Made by a program: the position numbers and the translations under genes. Below the pieces are notes generated by a model. That model did not search any database. It had not been told where the DNA came from and saw nothing but the letters and a program-made list of their open reading frames with translations. From assembly GCF_000090795.2 (NCBI RefSeq), contig NW_003546316.1, positions 215,551-279,550 on the forward strand: a DNA stretch of 64,000 nt, in the 5' to 3' direction. The stretch comes from Amphimedon queenslandica. Lineage: Eukaryota > Porifera > Demospongiae > Haplosclerida > Niphatidae. This document shows positions 34,001 through 46,378 of the stretch, piece after piece (position 1 is the first letter of the stretch; each line of letters begins with the position of its first letter).

Positions 34001-35144
34001 ACACTAGTAAACACTAACACCTAGTTAAGGATGTGATGTGGTGCATTTAACTCAATTTCAAAAGATAAGACTTTCCAACTGGCATTCACAACAAAAAAAC
34101 AATAAATAAATAAATAAATAAATAAATAATATAATAAATTAAGTAAAGTGGGTTGATTTAAAGCCATATAGGCAGTGCATGGAAGACCTAAGGTGAAGCT
34201 AAGTTTGCAATTGATAATAATAAAAATTGATTAATAAATAATAATGAATAAATAAGCCAACGATTACAGCCCATCCCATGCACTACTATAATAAAGATGT
34301 GGATACTTATTTTAGTTATAAACTGGACAAGGAATGTGACTTACCAAAAGAAATATTTATGAATAAATAATTTATTCAATTATTAAATAAATAAATGATA
34401 ACAATAGACTAACTTGATGAAGACATTTTTGGCACTACTTCTGTTTCGCTCATGGCAAAAGCGAGTGAGGTCTTGATGTCTTGAAAGGATTGCTCCCTGT
34501 ATGACGCTCTCTGTCTCATCTTCCCTTCTGAGAGCCATTGTGACGGACTTATCTTCTTATGCTCTTTTGTGGGTGGGCGAAGTGGTGACACGTATAACCT
34601 AATAGTGACAGCCATGAATAATACAGCAGATATTTTAGATTTTTTTGTTTTGTTTAAGAGCCCACGGTCAAGTATAAAGAAAACATCATGAAATGTTGAG
34701 TAAATGTAAATTGCTTCAAAGTCCATTAAAGGTAAGCGTAAATGTATTACATTTTATACTTTTTAGAGCATATTATTAAAACCACACCCACGTGACCCAA
34801 CACAAGAGTAATTATCATTATTATTGTTATTATTTTCATTACCACATGTCGTCTTCCGTTTCTTTGTCACTAATCATTTCTAGAATGTCATCATTGTCTT
34901 CGAGGCTGATGGGCGTAGTGACCCGGACGTTCCCATTAAGAAGAGACGAGGAACTACTATCATCATCATCTCCTCTACTGTTGGACATTTGATTCATAAG
35001 TTCTTCTTTCTCCAGCTTTAATTTCTTTACCATATCCTCCAGCACTTTCATCCTCGTAGATTCCTCTTCTCCTCCCCCTCCATCTGCCCCGTCTTCGACC
35101 ATTAGGGCGGCAGGAGGATCTAGACCAGAAGGAGAAGTCGCCAT
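31052..35144 (-). CDS. SLAIN-family microtubule plus-tip protein
   Basis: Four exons (35144-34843, 34598-34414, 33335-33288, 33075-31052) give 852 residues. SLAIN1/2 link EB proteins to ch-TOG/XMAP215 and promote microtubule growth. Seen: an N-terminal coiled coil (MKVLEDMVKKLKLEKEELMN), the conserved DDMWLYVSPLRPP…ISPSQWL block matching SLAIN2 ESWLYSSP…SPLVWC, and the C-terminus DDSWLDECF against SLAIN2 DDSWKDGCY. The large last exon is disordered and holds three sets of repeats: seven K/RxWKVKQV motifs, five K/R-x-G/D-T-F/Y-T motifs, and TTPTGHTPR repeats. Two segments are recent DNA duplications, with 117-bp and 84-bp periods (near 32100-32218 and 32461-32545). The repeats are not known to me in vertebrate SLAIN. 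Confidence 0.85.
33650..33850 (+). repeat. Diverged 177-bp-family repeat in a SLAIN intron
   Basis: Words such as TCAAAAATGACTAAAAGAGAA, ATAGAAAGTTCGAGCTGACT and AATCAAAATTTGAG match the ZCCHC10 and DLC1 intron copies. One unit or slightly more, decayed. Confidence 0.65.
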
Positions 35145-37314
35145 GATTAGGTGATTATTTTTAGTTATTAATTTAATGTTATAGATAGGCGTGGCCGGTA
35201 CTAGTGAGCCCACGTGTATACACGTGGGCAATGTAGGAAAGGAAAAATTCCATTTGCTAAGCTTTGATATATTACAGCAAAGAGATTAGATAGGGACTTT
35301 CAAAGAAGTCATAGTTTTAGTTGCAGTGATTACAGTAGTAGCTCTATAGTAGTAGCTCTACGAGTGTAGTGAAGACGTTCAAGTTTCATCGTATACCCCA
35401 TAACGAGTGGGTGGGTAATAGATCTAATATGGGCTTGGCTTGTTGTTTTTATAATGACTTCCTGAAGACGTCACGCTCTCCTGCTCATGCTTTCTCCCCT
35501 CTTTTTATCATTGCTCGCCCTCTTAGAGTCTAGCATTTGCAAGTATAGCGCCTGAGTGGAGAAGAACAGAAGAATACAAAGCACCAGGACGCAGTTTTTA
35601 ACCAATCATAACTCTTCCTACAAGAGCTGCAGATAAAAAGATAAACAACAGGTAAAATAGGCTTGACTTGTGATATCTGTGCAGCTCAAAACCCTTGTTT
35701 TGAGGGGGTGGTTTTTTTTGTCTGTGTGCCGGCCTTGAGAGAATCAGCTATCATGTCATTGCACTGTACAGAGCTGCTTCTTACTGTGTATAGATTTACA
35801 TGACAAATATTGTATGTAGAATGTAATTATTGTAAGACTATTCCCTATGCACCATCCTTCTGCTTCTAGAATAGCTATGAATCCTCTTTAGGTGTACTAA
35901 GTTTGTAAAGCTGTCACAACTGGATGCATTCCAACTGTGAGGGAGTATGATTTTACATTAAGAGAGAGAGAGAGACAGTTACAGTGTTATAAACAGTGCA
36001 GTGAGTACTATAGTTAGGGGTGAGAGAGAGTGAGTGTGTGATAAACATCTGCCTTCTCTGTTGTCACACGAGTAGACACTCTCATCCCCTCTCTTGTTTT
36101 CACGTACCAAATTGCATACCCGCAATATAGTTGATCTATTATGTTTAAGTAATTTTTTTAAATTATTATTCCGAATTTGGTCAATCAATATTATGATATC
36201 AGGATTCATATCAGAAATTTGATTGCTTCTCTGATGTCTATACCTCTTCCTTCCCTTCTCCCTCCCTCCCTCTCTCTCTCACTCCTATCCTCTGGCTTCC
36301 AATGATAAACTTCATTAGCACTTGGTGTTTATATACCATCACTGCCTTTTTTAGATGTTTATCATGCATACATCACTAAGTTAGAGGTAATGTTAGTAGG
36401 GTGCACACATTAATGGGCCTACATGGATTACCCTTTCTCATCCTTTACAGTGAAGGTTCATCATCAAGTTTCCTGTCTGGAATGGCTAATAAGCAAAGCT
36501 ACTGACTAGACACAAGTTATCTTATTTTGTTTGGTGTCTGTGATGCATTTAAAGTGTTTGTGTATATATCAAGTGAAGTAATAGCCCGGGCTACCTATTA
36601 CTACACTAATAATCTTTTAACCAGTTCATCTTTGTTTATCCTGTCATTGTGGTATTTCACTGCTTGTACTGCTAATTTAAATGTACATGTACATTAATAT
36701 AATTTATGTTATTGTTTGATGTGTGAGGAGCATAAACTTTAATTTCCTATTGTTTTGTATACATATAATACTATATCGTTTGATATTCATGTGTAAATAC
36801 AATCCTGGTACATTATTAATAATACTCCTGTGTAGTTTTATACTAGTTCAGTATGTTTATCAAAGGCATTATTTGTGTAATAATCTGGCTGCTTGTAAAT
36901 TATTTTTGCCAATTAATTCTGACCTTTAACTTCTAATTGTACCCTTGTGAATTGGCATGAATGCTTGCATGTGTTGTAAGCTCTGATCTCAAATTGTTAG
37001 TTTGAAAACTTCCTTATTTCTTCCATCCTCCCAATGTAAATATTGACCCCTGGATCATGCTGTATTTTTAGTACTAAAATGCTTTAAATGCTGTTTTAGT
37101 TTGATTTTGATTTGTTGCTAGATATTTATGCAAAAACATTTGCCAAAAACTTGGGAAACTTCACACAAATATCTTGTAATTTGAGATGTAAATTTTACAT
37201 AAGAAAAAGAAATGGTATATCCTTTTTACATTGTAATTTAAGCTATTATGTAGTAATGCTAGCATTTGATATTTTTCTATTGATACTATTATCTTCACTT
37301 GTGCAGGCTCTTCA
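35145..37314 (+). promoter_or_regulatory. Divergent SLAIN/DLC1 upstream region and DLC1 5' untranslated part
   Basis: Next to the SLAIN start lie a GGCGTGGCC box (about 35189) and a 22-bp palindrome with two CACGTG boxes (35208-35229). A probable untranslated DLC1 exon lies at about 35520-35651, ending AACAACAG before GTAAAA. Its intron would run to the acceptor TGTGCAG at 37306. The 1.6 kb in between is AT-rich intronic sequence with no recognised gene. AGACGTCACG near 35467 is CRE-like. Confidence 0.5.
35208..35229. promoter_or_regulatory. Perfect 22-bp palindrome with twin E-boxes
   Basis: GCCCACGTGTA followed directly by its exact inverse complement. Each half contains CACGTG, the core of bHLH-zip factors such as USF, MITF and Myc. 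It lies 64 bp upstream of the SLAIN start codon, in the stretch shared with DLC1. Confidence 0.75.
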
Positions 37315-39752
37315 ATGATGTCAAGTAAACGTTCACTTGGCAATGGTAACATGTCATCGGTTTCTTTAATTTCACTTACCATTCCTGTCTCTGAGCCCAA
37401 CAACCACAATAACAGAGTGAGTAATGTGCTGTATATGTACTTTAGGTAACATCTACTCTTGGCAATAGGGTAGCATAGTAGTTATAATGCTATGTAATAC
37501 CATAGATCAGGAAAAAAGGCTACGTTTACACAGCAACGCAAAACTCATCGTTTTTAAAGTATCCACTTTGAACACAGTTTTTATTTCGATAGAGTTCGAT
37601 AGAGTTCTATCAAGATTCTATCATGTTTTCATTCGTTCCTGTGTAAACAGAAGCATAAAACAGGCGCAAAACTATACGGATTGCATCGTTTCCGTTGCTG
37701 TGTAAACGTGGCCTTAGTGTGATAGAAAATTTTTGTGTTTTAAAATTGTGCTGTGATATAATTTTTACTAAAAAAGACTGTGTCATGTATTATTGAATGT
37801 GGCATGTAGTTATATGGGTGATCTATTTTTTTTTGCAAAATTCTAATCCAGTAAAATTTAAATCACAGTCAAAATTTCAGATTATACCAAAAGTACTTAA
37901 TAGATAAAGATATTGCATATACATGTATTTTAACTCTTCCTATTACTTTAATTTCATACTTCTTGCATATATTATGACTTACTCTGCTATAGTCTGCATA
38001 TTTTATTATTTTTAAAATCCTTTTTAAGGTCTGCCGTGTAAATAATTATTCTCCAGCTCTGAGTTTGGAGGATCTCCTATCGAGTGGATCCATTTCTCCA
38101 GTTTACAATAAAGGAGGAAGGATTTGGAAAACTAGTAAGCTTGAAGTCTTGAAATTGTAGCCCAAATTTTGTCTCGGGCTTCATTGTTTAAAATGCTTTT
38201 TGACCAACTGGCATCAAAAGCATTTATAATTCTTTTTATAATTTTATTATTAGCAAATAAGTTGTTTTCTGACAACAAGCCACCTCATGCAGTGGCCATT
38301 AGTTTGTTATGCCCATTAATTAATTTCATTGCTGTGATTATGTGGAATTCATTTTTTGGGGCACATTAAAAGCCAAGTATCAAAGGATATAGGAATTCCA
38401 ACTATGCAGTAATAAATTTTTAATTATTAATAACGAGTGGGCGTGACATCGCGTCTCGGAACAGTTTTTGGTGCGAGAAAAGAAAAGAGAGAGCTAGCTC
38501 AAGGCTTTACAACATATCTAAGCAGCAAAAACTGTAGTAGATAGAAAATGGAGGCAGAGAATGAGATAGATTTCGTCAATCCTGTTTTCATGTGGCTCTC
38601 GGCCTTGGATCCGTCCGCTGACTGCTCACCGTCCACCATGCCTGGTCGAGGGAACAAGGCAGAAAGACCCCGATCCTTGATCCCTCCATCTTCTCCTTTC
38701 CTTCGCGCAAAGACAGCACTAAAGAGGACCTTTAGCAGCGGCCACTATGGGGAAATGAGCAAGGCTAGAAGTAGGTTTAGCGCGTGTTTTCTTGCAGCCA
38801 AAGCAAGCTTGGTCTGTGCCCAGGTGTGAAAGAGGAATGGATACTTTCACTTTTAATTTCTCACTTGACTTGTACTCTTTCTTTATCTAGTCAGGGAAGC
38901 TCAGGACGCTTGCATTTGGCTGAAATCAGCAGGATTTCCACAATACGTCCAGCAGTTTGAAGGTAGGCATCATCAGTATTTATTTATTTATTCATTTATT
39001 TTTGTTATTCTCTTGCCTTTTCTTTGCTATCTTTCCCTCTAACTTTCTCTTTCTATAAAAAAAGGAGGGGAGTTTCCCATCAACGTGACGGCTATGCAGG
39101 TGGAAAAAGACCACCAGTTCCTTGACTTGCCCTCCATTGAAGCACTAATAAAGTAAATACAATTAAGTACAAGGAATTTGAATGTTTAAGTACATGAAAT
39201 CTTTTTGTGTCAATTTGTACGCCTGCATTAATAGCAGTCTGTCGACTTGCATTGGAAGCTAGTATTCAAAACAATATTAGCATAATAGCTTCTTTATTAT
39301 TTATTATCTGTATAGCTCGTATCATTGTTGTTTTTGTTGTGACCTTAACAATTTCATTTAGTTCCAAAGTTTGGGTTCTGTGTCATTTTTCATTTTCCTG
39401 TTTCCTTACACTTGTATTACATGCATGAATGCACATTCACACATCATTACTTTAATCTTTCATAATGATGTGACTAATCTCTCCCTCTCTATATCTTCCT
39501 CCCCCTCTCTCTTTCTCTCTCTCTTCCTTTCTTTCCTCTCAAGGCGTTTGAATGTTCTTAATAGGTGTGCTGATTTACTAGAGGAAGTCCTATCGAAGGT
39601 AATCCCAGTGTGTGTGTATGTAAGACTGGAATACCAGTAAATTATTAAATTCCGTTACTTTAAGTGTTGATTTGATTATTTCATTTCATTTCATTCCAAA
39701 GTGTTTACAATTTATCTTGTCCTCTTACTCACTCTCCCTCTCTCTCCCTCCC

Positions 39753-39831
<79 letters not shown>

Positions 39832-42800
39832 CCCTCTCTCTCTCCCTCTCTCTCTCTCTCCCCCTCTCTCTCTAGGATGATGATTCAGATGATGATGACA
39901 CAATGAGGGCTCTTAGTGAGCAATGGCAATTTGAAAGAACTGACAAGCGTTGGTCGAGGAAAGGAAAGCACCCAAAGCGTACCTCTCCTTTAACGATTAA
40001 CAACACTCACTATCCCTCTCCAGCTGCTTCAGTTGATATTATTGAGCCTCCACTGATGGTATCAGAACTTAGTACCAGCCCCACAAGAACAACTAACAGG
40101 TCGATAAAAACTTATTCTTTCTGTGGCGACAAGGAGGGTGTGTCGATTCAAATAGTACCCCTCCCTTCAGTTTCGGATGAAGACGAGACGAAACAATCTG
40201 ACGCAGGGTCAGAGAAATTAGACCTGCTCAGTCCGATGAAAGAAAGAGTGAGAGACAAAGATGAAGACGACGATGAAGGAAAAATTGGAGAGTTGGGTAG
40301 GCTGGGTAGCTTTGCCTCGGGGATGCTAAGCATGTTTGACGACAGCATGAGCAAGTTAAGACGACCGACCCTCAACAGCGACCTATCTCGGTCCCTCCCG
40401 GACGTCTTCAGCTGTAGTACTCTACCAAGCAGCAACAATGAAACCACACAGACCTGCCTATCAGATTTGACAGGGAGCGTTGACTCTATACTGAATCTCG
40501 AGAAAGGAGAGGAGGAGGAGTTTGAGGACTTGTTGGAGAGTCCCGCCGTTCATTCTCGTGGCCCCAGTGAGACCTTGATGTGTAACAGCAGTGGTACCTG
40601 GGGAGGGCCATCTCCTGAAGCTTCTTACACTGAGGAAGAGGAGAATGTTTGTGTTGAGGGATCTCATAAGCGCATTGGACGACAGAGTACCTTTGATTCT
40701 AATGACTCCAGCTCTTACATGGAGCATGTTGAAGTGACTACTACTGGAACATTGACAAGGAGCTCAATAGTATCATCACCAACCCAACCGTGAGTCAGAG
40801 AGAGAGAGGGGGGGAGACAGAGAAAAGAGGAGGAATAAAATTTATGCTTGTTTAAAAAGTTTATGTATTGTCACGAAATCCTCCAAAGCTAAAAAAGTAT
40901 AACTAGATGTACATGTACATGTATAAAGGCAAATAGTATCAAATACATGTGTTCTTTTGAAGTCAAAAGACAAGTGCTAGTAAATTTGTACCTCATTTGT
41001 GTCCATTGGCTATCATGATCTTTCACTAAGCATCAATTTGATCTACATGCCTCATAGTGAAACTTGACATCACCACAAATTGACCCTACATGTATTATCA
41101 CTAGATAGCATATTGATAGCACATTAAACATTATGATAACTACCTCTGTATGTATGTTAGCTTTACTGGTAGTTGCTACTCCTCATTGTGTATGTCTCAC
41201 TAGGGAGTGATGTCATTGTCTGTGTCAATATATTAATCATGTTAGTTTGTCTATCTGTCTGTCATGTGTCATGTCTGTCCCTATTAATCATTGCAATGAT
41301 GTTATCTTTTCTCCTTGTCTTGCTTATTGTACATTACGTCACACGGCCACAGTTTGTTTCATAATACTCGATAGTACTCTGTACTACTATTGCGACTACT
41401 GTGTCCTATTTATCTATTATATTCTCTTGCTGTTATTATAATAGAAATTCTCTCTTATGTTCACACTGTTGTTTGCACCTTCACTCCACTAATATATATT
41501 CTAGTTTCTGTTTTATAACTAAGTGCATGCGTGCGTGATAGTGCACATTTCACTCATTCCTTCCTACTATTTATATAATTATATTTTCGGTAAAGCATCT
41601 CTTTTTATTGCTACGAACATTCTTTCGTAATATTTTAATTGCCTTATAGATATTGATCATTTTATAATATTGTTTTGATGACCAAATGTCCTGATTGATA
41701 TCGATGCCAATCTTAGCCCGCCTGTGTGTAGTAACAATAATACATTGTATCATTTGTATGTTAATTGGACTTAAACTCTATACTCTGTGTGTGCCAGTGA
41801 ATTTTGGCTATGCTGAGAGCTTGTGTATTGAGTTGAGATAAATACAGAACACTTGTGTCTATTATAGTATCGTAGTTTGATGTTTTATAAGTTTGATAGC
41901 ACTTGTATTATGTATAATATTAAGTTTTTTTTTTCTTTTAGGTCTTCAGCTAAGTCAAAATGGCACAGTTTCAAGAGACAGCACAGTTTCAGGCATGCTT
42001 TTAAGCCACTAAGAACGTGAGTATTTTAAATTCTTCTCTCCTGAGTCTTCTAGTGTTCTTTATAATCTTTCTTTTATGTCCTCTCTCTCTCTCTCTCTCC
42101 CACTTTCCTTCTACTCTGTGTTATGTATCGTATTACATTTTGTGGTTACCATGGCAGTCCTATCCATCAGTCTCAACAGCTGCCATTAATCAATTACTGG
42201 TCACCTCCTTGTAGTAAAAACAATTAAACGCCTAAAATGTTTCGATACACATTTCCCATGTTTGCGATTCTGTTTTAATTATAAACAAGAAAAGGAAATT
42301 ATCCAGTGCAGTTTATTGTCATATGCCATTACTTCACTACATAATGGATATACTATTATACTAGTCCAATATTAGTTCAGTATCTTATTGTTTTATTCCT
42401 TGTTAGGCTGATACCAATAGAGGAGTTATCTGTGGGTCAGATCAGTGTACTACGTAAATTATCACTTGTAAAGCTTACAGCACTTATTGAACTTCACAAT
42501 GGAAAAGCCAACGTGTAAGTGTAGAGCTATTGCTCCCTATAATTATGTTTCATTCTATTCTGTACTGTAAATGTATTATTTTAATATTGTGTATTTCTTT
42601 AATTAGTTCAAGGATATTGAAGTCTAGGAGAAATAAGAATTATTCTTTAAGAGGTACTTGAATCAATTCTGAGAAATTTATAGTAAATTATTTGTTCCCT
42701 TCCACCCCCCTCTCTCTCTTCTCCTTTAGCTAATAGGATCTTTGGTTCATCATTATCCAGTAATGTGATATATTATGGACAGGCACTTCCTCCAATTATA

Positions 42801-43553
42801 CTACAAGCAATGGAACACTTGAAAAAGACCGGTTAGTCGGCTAGTAAAACGTTGTATATTCCAGTAAATTCACTGCTAGAATAAACTTAATATTGTAGCC
42901 GTCTCGTTTTGGAAATTTTTGTAATTGAATTTGACCATTAATTTTTTGTGTTTGTTTGTTGGAATGTAATTAGTTTATATCTTTCTATAGCCATGGAAAC
43001 AACAGGTATCTTTAGAAGGACGGCTGCCAAAGCAAGAGTCGAACTACTCAAAGAACTGATTGAGAATAGCCCAGGTACAGTAGGACTAAAAATACCTTGA
43101 GTACACTTTTATTATTATTACTATTATGTTTATGTTTTATTTTTAGATTTAATCGATTTTTCCGAATACACCAGCTACGAGGTAGCCGATCTCTTAAAAC
43201 TCTATTTCCGTGAGCTTCCCGAATCACTGATACCAGCAAAACTATCAGAAGCATTGCTGGTGTCTTATGAATGTAAGTTCTATGCTTTATATGTAGCAAA
43301 ATTATTGGAGTTTAATATCATTATATTAGTTGATAGAAATTGTATTAATTTTTGATATTTTTAATTTACTAATAGTTTACTAATAATTTACTAATAATTT
43401 ACTGGTTTTTTATGGTATAGGTATCCCAAGTGCAGTGAGATTACAGGCCCAACAAGCTGTAATGTTGTTGCTGCCTGACGAGAACAGAGAAGCACTTCAA
43501 TGCATGTTGAAACTGTTGGCATACACATCACAATACTCCCATACACACCAGGT

Positions 43554-43585
<32 letters not shown>

Positions 43586-44533
43586 CAATGTATAGTGTAG
43601 CCAAATTTTGTCAAAAATGGCTAGGAGAGAATTGTCCATTTTCATAATTTTATATGATGCATCTACATTTTCGTATGTTGTGTAGAAAGTTTGAGCTGAT
43701 TCCGATCAAATTTGGATTTTTTATGAATTTTAAAAGTTGCTCCAAAGGCCATGTACTGTATTGTAGTGCTTGTCAGCTCATGAACCATGCTGTTTAGCTC
43801 ACTTAGCATGCTTTGTCGGAACTCTGATTAAATGGAAGTGTCTGCTACAGTGCTACTATAGAAAGTCTCCGTTAAGAGGGACTATAATGAATTTAACCAA
43901 ATCATGACATACATTTATATATTTTATTATTATTTCAGATGGATGCACAGAATCTCAGTCTCTGTCTCTCGCCCACTCTCTTCTCTCTCTCTGCCATCGC
44001 TCGCCCCTCCCCCGTCATCAGAAGAGGCTCCATGAGACGTCCCAATTCCGTTGTATCCACCACCACTCCTCAGTCCCCCAGCCCACTAGGAGGAGGCGCA
44101 AGCAAAGAGCTCAACGATCACATTGTCTCGAGTCGCTGTCTTGCCGAACTGATCCTAAATCACGAGTCTCTCTTCAAAGTGGCAGCCGACATGATGCAAC
44201 TCTGCAAGTTCAGTCACTTGGAGTTTGGCGACCCCGTCCCTTTCCAAGAGCTGGGCCTTGATAAGAGTGGGGTCGGGGACTATAGATACTACATAGAGAA
44301 CTGCATGAGTACTCTAGCCAAAGTGAGAATTAAGAATACATTGTGCAATTCATTAAGTAATAGAGAACGTGCAGAATAGATTGAGGCACATGTAATGAGG
44401 AAATTTTATGTTTAAATTTTTTTTTAATAGAGGCCTTAATGATGATAATATGATAATAATAATATTAATGGTCTGTTTACTGTTTAATCTGATTTGGCAT
44501 TAGTTATTTTAATAATAATAATAATAATAGTAT

Positions 44534-44590
<57 letters not shown>

Positions 44591-45795
44591 GTGCCTGTCT
44601 CATAATTGTATAGTCTACTCTAATATACAAGAAAGGATGAGATTGAATCTTTGAAAAATAATGCAATATCTATATATTAACTATTATGTTCATTTTTAAT
44701 GTGTAGGAGCAGAGAAGGCGATACAGGGGATGGGTCCACTGTGACCTCATGAAAGGAGTCTCACTCGCTTACTGTAAGATCGAGGATGGAGTCCCTTTGC
44801 GTCTGTGGAGAGGAACTGTTGAAGTTCCAGCATCCTCCGAAATGGTGCTAAGAAAACTCTGGGAGGAAAGGTAAAGCTAGAAATATGACAGAGGATTGAA
44901 GAGAGAAAAGGATGTACATGTACAATAATGTTATATAAAGAAGGGCCTACATGTGTATATTGATATAGTGGAAATAAGACAGTTCATATGGAGCATGTAT
45001 ACATTCATAGTACACTCTTTTTAACTGTGGTTTTACATGTGGTTTTATCTTTTGTAAAGGTTTCTGTGGGATGGTTCGGTCCTCAAAGGTCGTAGAGTCT
45101 CAAAACTTGACGAGAATACCGAAATATTTCAATACGTGACGTCATCAATGGCACCACTCAGTGACAGAGATCACTGCATCATGAGGTATGCAGAATCATA
45201 GCTCAAAAAATCGTATTTGATGAATTTTATTTTTAAGGTCGTGGCGATTTGATCCATCGAATGATTCATATGTTGTCATAAGCACATCAGTGTCTCATCC
45301 TAGTGCTACTCTTCTCTCTGGGGTGAGGTGTACTGAGCTGGCTATGAGGTACATTATAGAACCAGCTGGCAATAAGAACTCGATATTAACACTCTTTTGT
45401 AGAGTTGATATGAGGTAAGCACTGAATCAGCATAACTTGGCTTTTTAAGAATAAATAATTATTATGACAATTTTGAAATAAAGTGTAGCATCATGTTGTC
45501 CTTTTTTCTTTGCTCTGAAAAGATCCATAACTTTTAATGGACAAATAAAATTTTATTATTTTTTTTCGAAGGACTATAGACTATTATAATCTACATATCA
45601 TGCATGTATAATGTACATGTATAAATACAATAGAAAATATTTGTAAGTTTAAATGCCTCCTCTCTCACTCATAGGGGAAGATCTGCTGATTACTATAACC
45701 ATTTTTACGGCCGCTACTTGGCGTCAAGCATATACAAATTACGAGATTCTTTTAGAAGATCGCTTGAAACTGATTACATAGAGACACCTGTATAA
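37315..45795 (+). CDS. DLC1/STARD13-type RhoGAP (SAM-RhoGAP-START)
   Basis: Orthologue of the DLC1/STARD13/STARD8 family, GTPase-activating proteins for RhoA at adhesions. Two alternative first coding exons splice to the SAM exon at 38891: an upstream pair (37315-37416 with 38029-38134; 993 residues in all) or an internal exon (38548-38770; 998 residues). Shared exons: SAM domain (AQDACIWLKSAGFPQYVQQF), a Ser-rich region with WQFERTDKRWSR and KWHSFKRQHSF as in DLC1, then RhoGAP with the arginine finger in TTGIFRRTA (about residue 570) and MLLLPDENREALQ. The C-terminal START domain has RLWRGTVEVPA, YVTSSMAP and YGRYLASSIYKLRDSF. The stop is at 45793-45795. The domain set and the linear motifs make the family certain. 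One sponge gene probably stands for all three vertebrate ones. Confidence 0.94.
37517..37714. mobile_element. MITE in DLC1 intron
   Basis: Ends GGCTACGTTTACACAGCAAC and GTTGCTGTGTAAACGTGGCC, inverse complements with one mismatch over about 20 bp. About 200 bp, non-coding. Target duplication not clear. Confidence 0.75.
38400..38547 (+). promoter_or_regulatory. Internal alternative promoter of the DLC1-like gene
   Basis: Upstream of the internal first coding exon lies GAGTGGGCGTGACATCGCG (about 38429), a GC-rich island in AT-rich intron, followed by a probable 5' UTR to the ATG at 38548. It shares the GGGCGTG box with other promoters here. The promoter role is inferred from an exon that starts with a good ATG and has no evident acceptor. 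Confidence 0.55.
39757..39875 (+). repeat. (CT)n microsatellite
   Basis: A long TCTC run that forms the polypyrimidine tract directly before the acceptor of the large DLC1 exon at 39876. A similar (CT)n run precedes an ABCB exon at 52746-52834. Confidence 0.95.
43590..43750 (+). repeat. 177-bp-family repeat in DLC1 intron
   Basis: About one unit: CAAATTTTGTCAAAAATGGC, GTGTAGAAAGTTTGAGCTGA, TTCCGATCAAATTTGGATTT and AAAAGTTGCTCCAAA. Closest to the copies in the ZCCHC10 intron. Confidence 0.8.
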
Positions 45796-46378
45796 TCCTA
45801 TATCCCAACTCTCTCACTCTCTCTTCTCTTCTCTCTTTCTTGTCATATAATAATCTCCTGTATATCAAAGCTCATTTTTGACACTAAAATATTATATACA
45901 TATATATTATATTTCATTATTATTACTATTATCCTAACTGTGAAATATATTTCCTTTTTGCCATCTTTAGTTGGGGCCAACTAGTCTCGCTAGCCAAACC
46001 ATTTGCCCACAAGTAACTGTAGGCTGGGGAATGGTCTGGCTAACGAGATTAGTGGCCAACTTTGTGATGTATTGAGCAATATGTTCCGAGATCATACAGC
46101 ATAATTCAATGTAGCAGATGCGATTGACAAGCTTCTTTTGTACTTGTAAAATGTAATAACTTTCAGTGCTGATGTAAACCACTGTAATGAATAATGATAA
46201 TATTTAGTATGAATGCGATTATAAAATCCAATCATAAATACATTAATGAGTAATTAAAAGCATGAATGACGATGGCTTCAGCTTAGTGTAATACATGTCA
46301 GCATAGCCACTTTATTACAGCAACAGCTTGAAAGCCTTGAATAGCCGCAGCCTTTTCTATTCTTAAACTTGAAGGATA
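45796..46378 (+). other. DLC1-ABCB intergenic region with a foldback hairpin
   Basis: Contains the DLC1 3' UTR and the ABCB promoter. A 93-bp foldback (45969-46061) has arms AGTTGG…TCTCGCTAGCCAAACCATT and AATGGTCTGGCTAACGAGATT…CCAACT. It begins 174 bp after the DLC1 stop and so may be transcribed in its 3' UTR. It looks like a short MITE. No TATA box seen before ABCB. Confidence 0.6.

Noticed and set aside
37215-37306. ATATCCTTT as a U12 AT-AC donor upstream of a DLC1 exon
   Set aside because: No coding exon ends there, the intron would end in AG rather than AC, and no convincing branch site was seen.
39672-39903. Ser/Leu-rich and Arg/Glu-rich frames in the (CT)n tract
   Set aside because: Microsatellite translation; the tract is the polypyrimidine region of a DLC1 acceptor. 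The same applies to 52640-52895 in ABCB.
41173-41441. Hydrophobic frames in a DLC1 intron
   Set aside because: AT-rich intron sequence without splice context or similarity.
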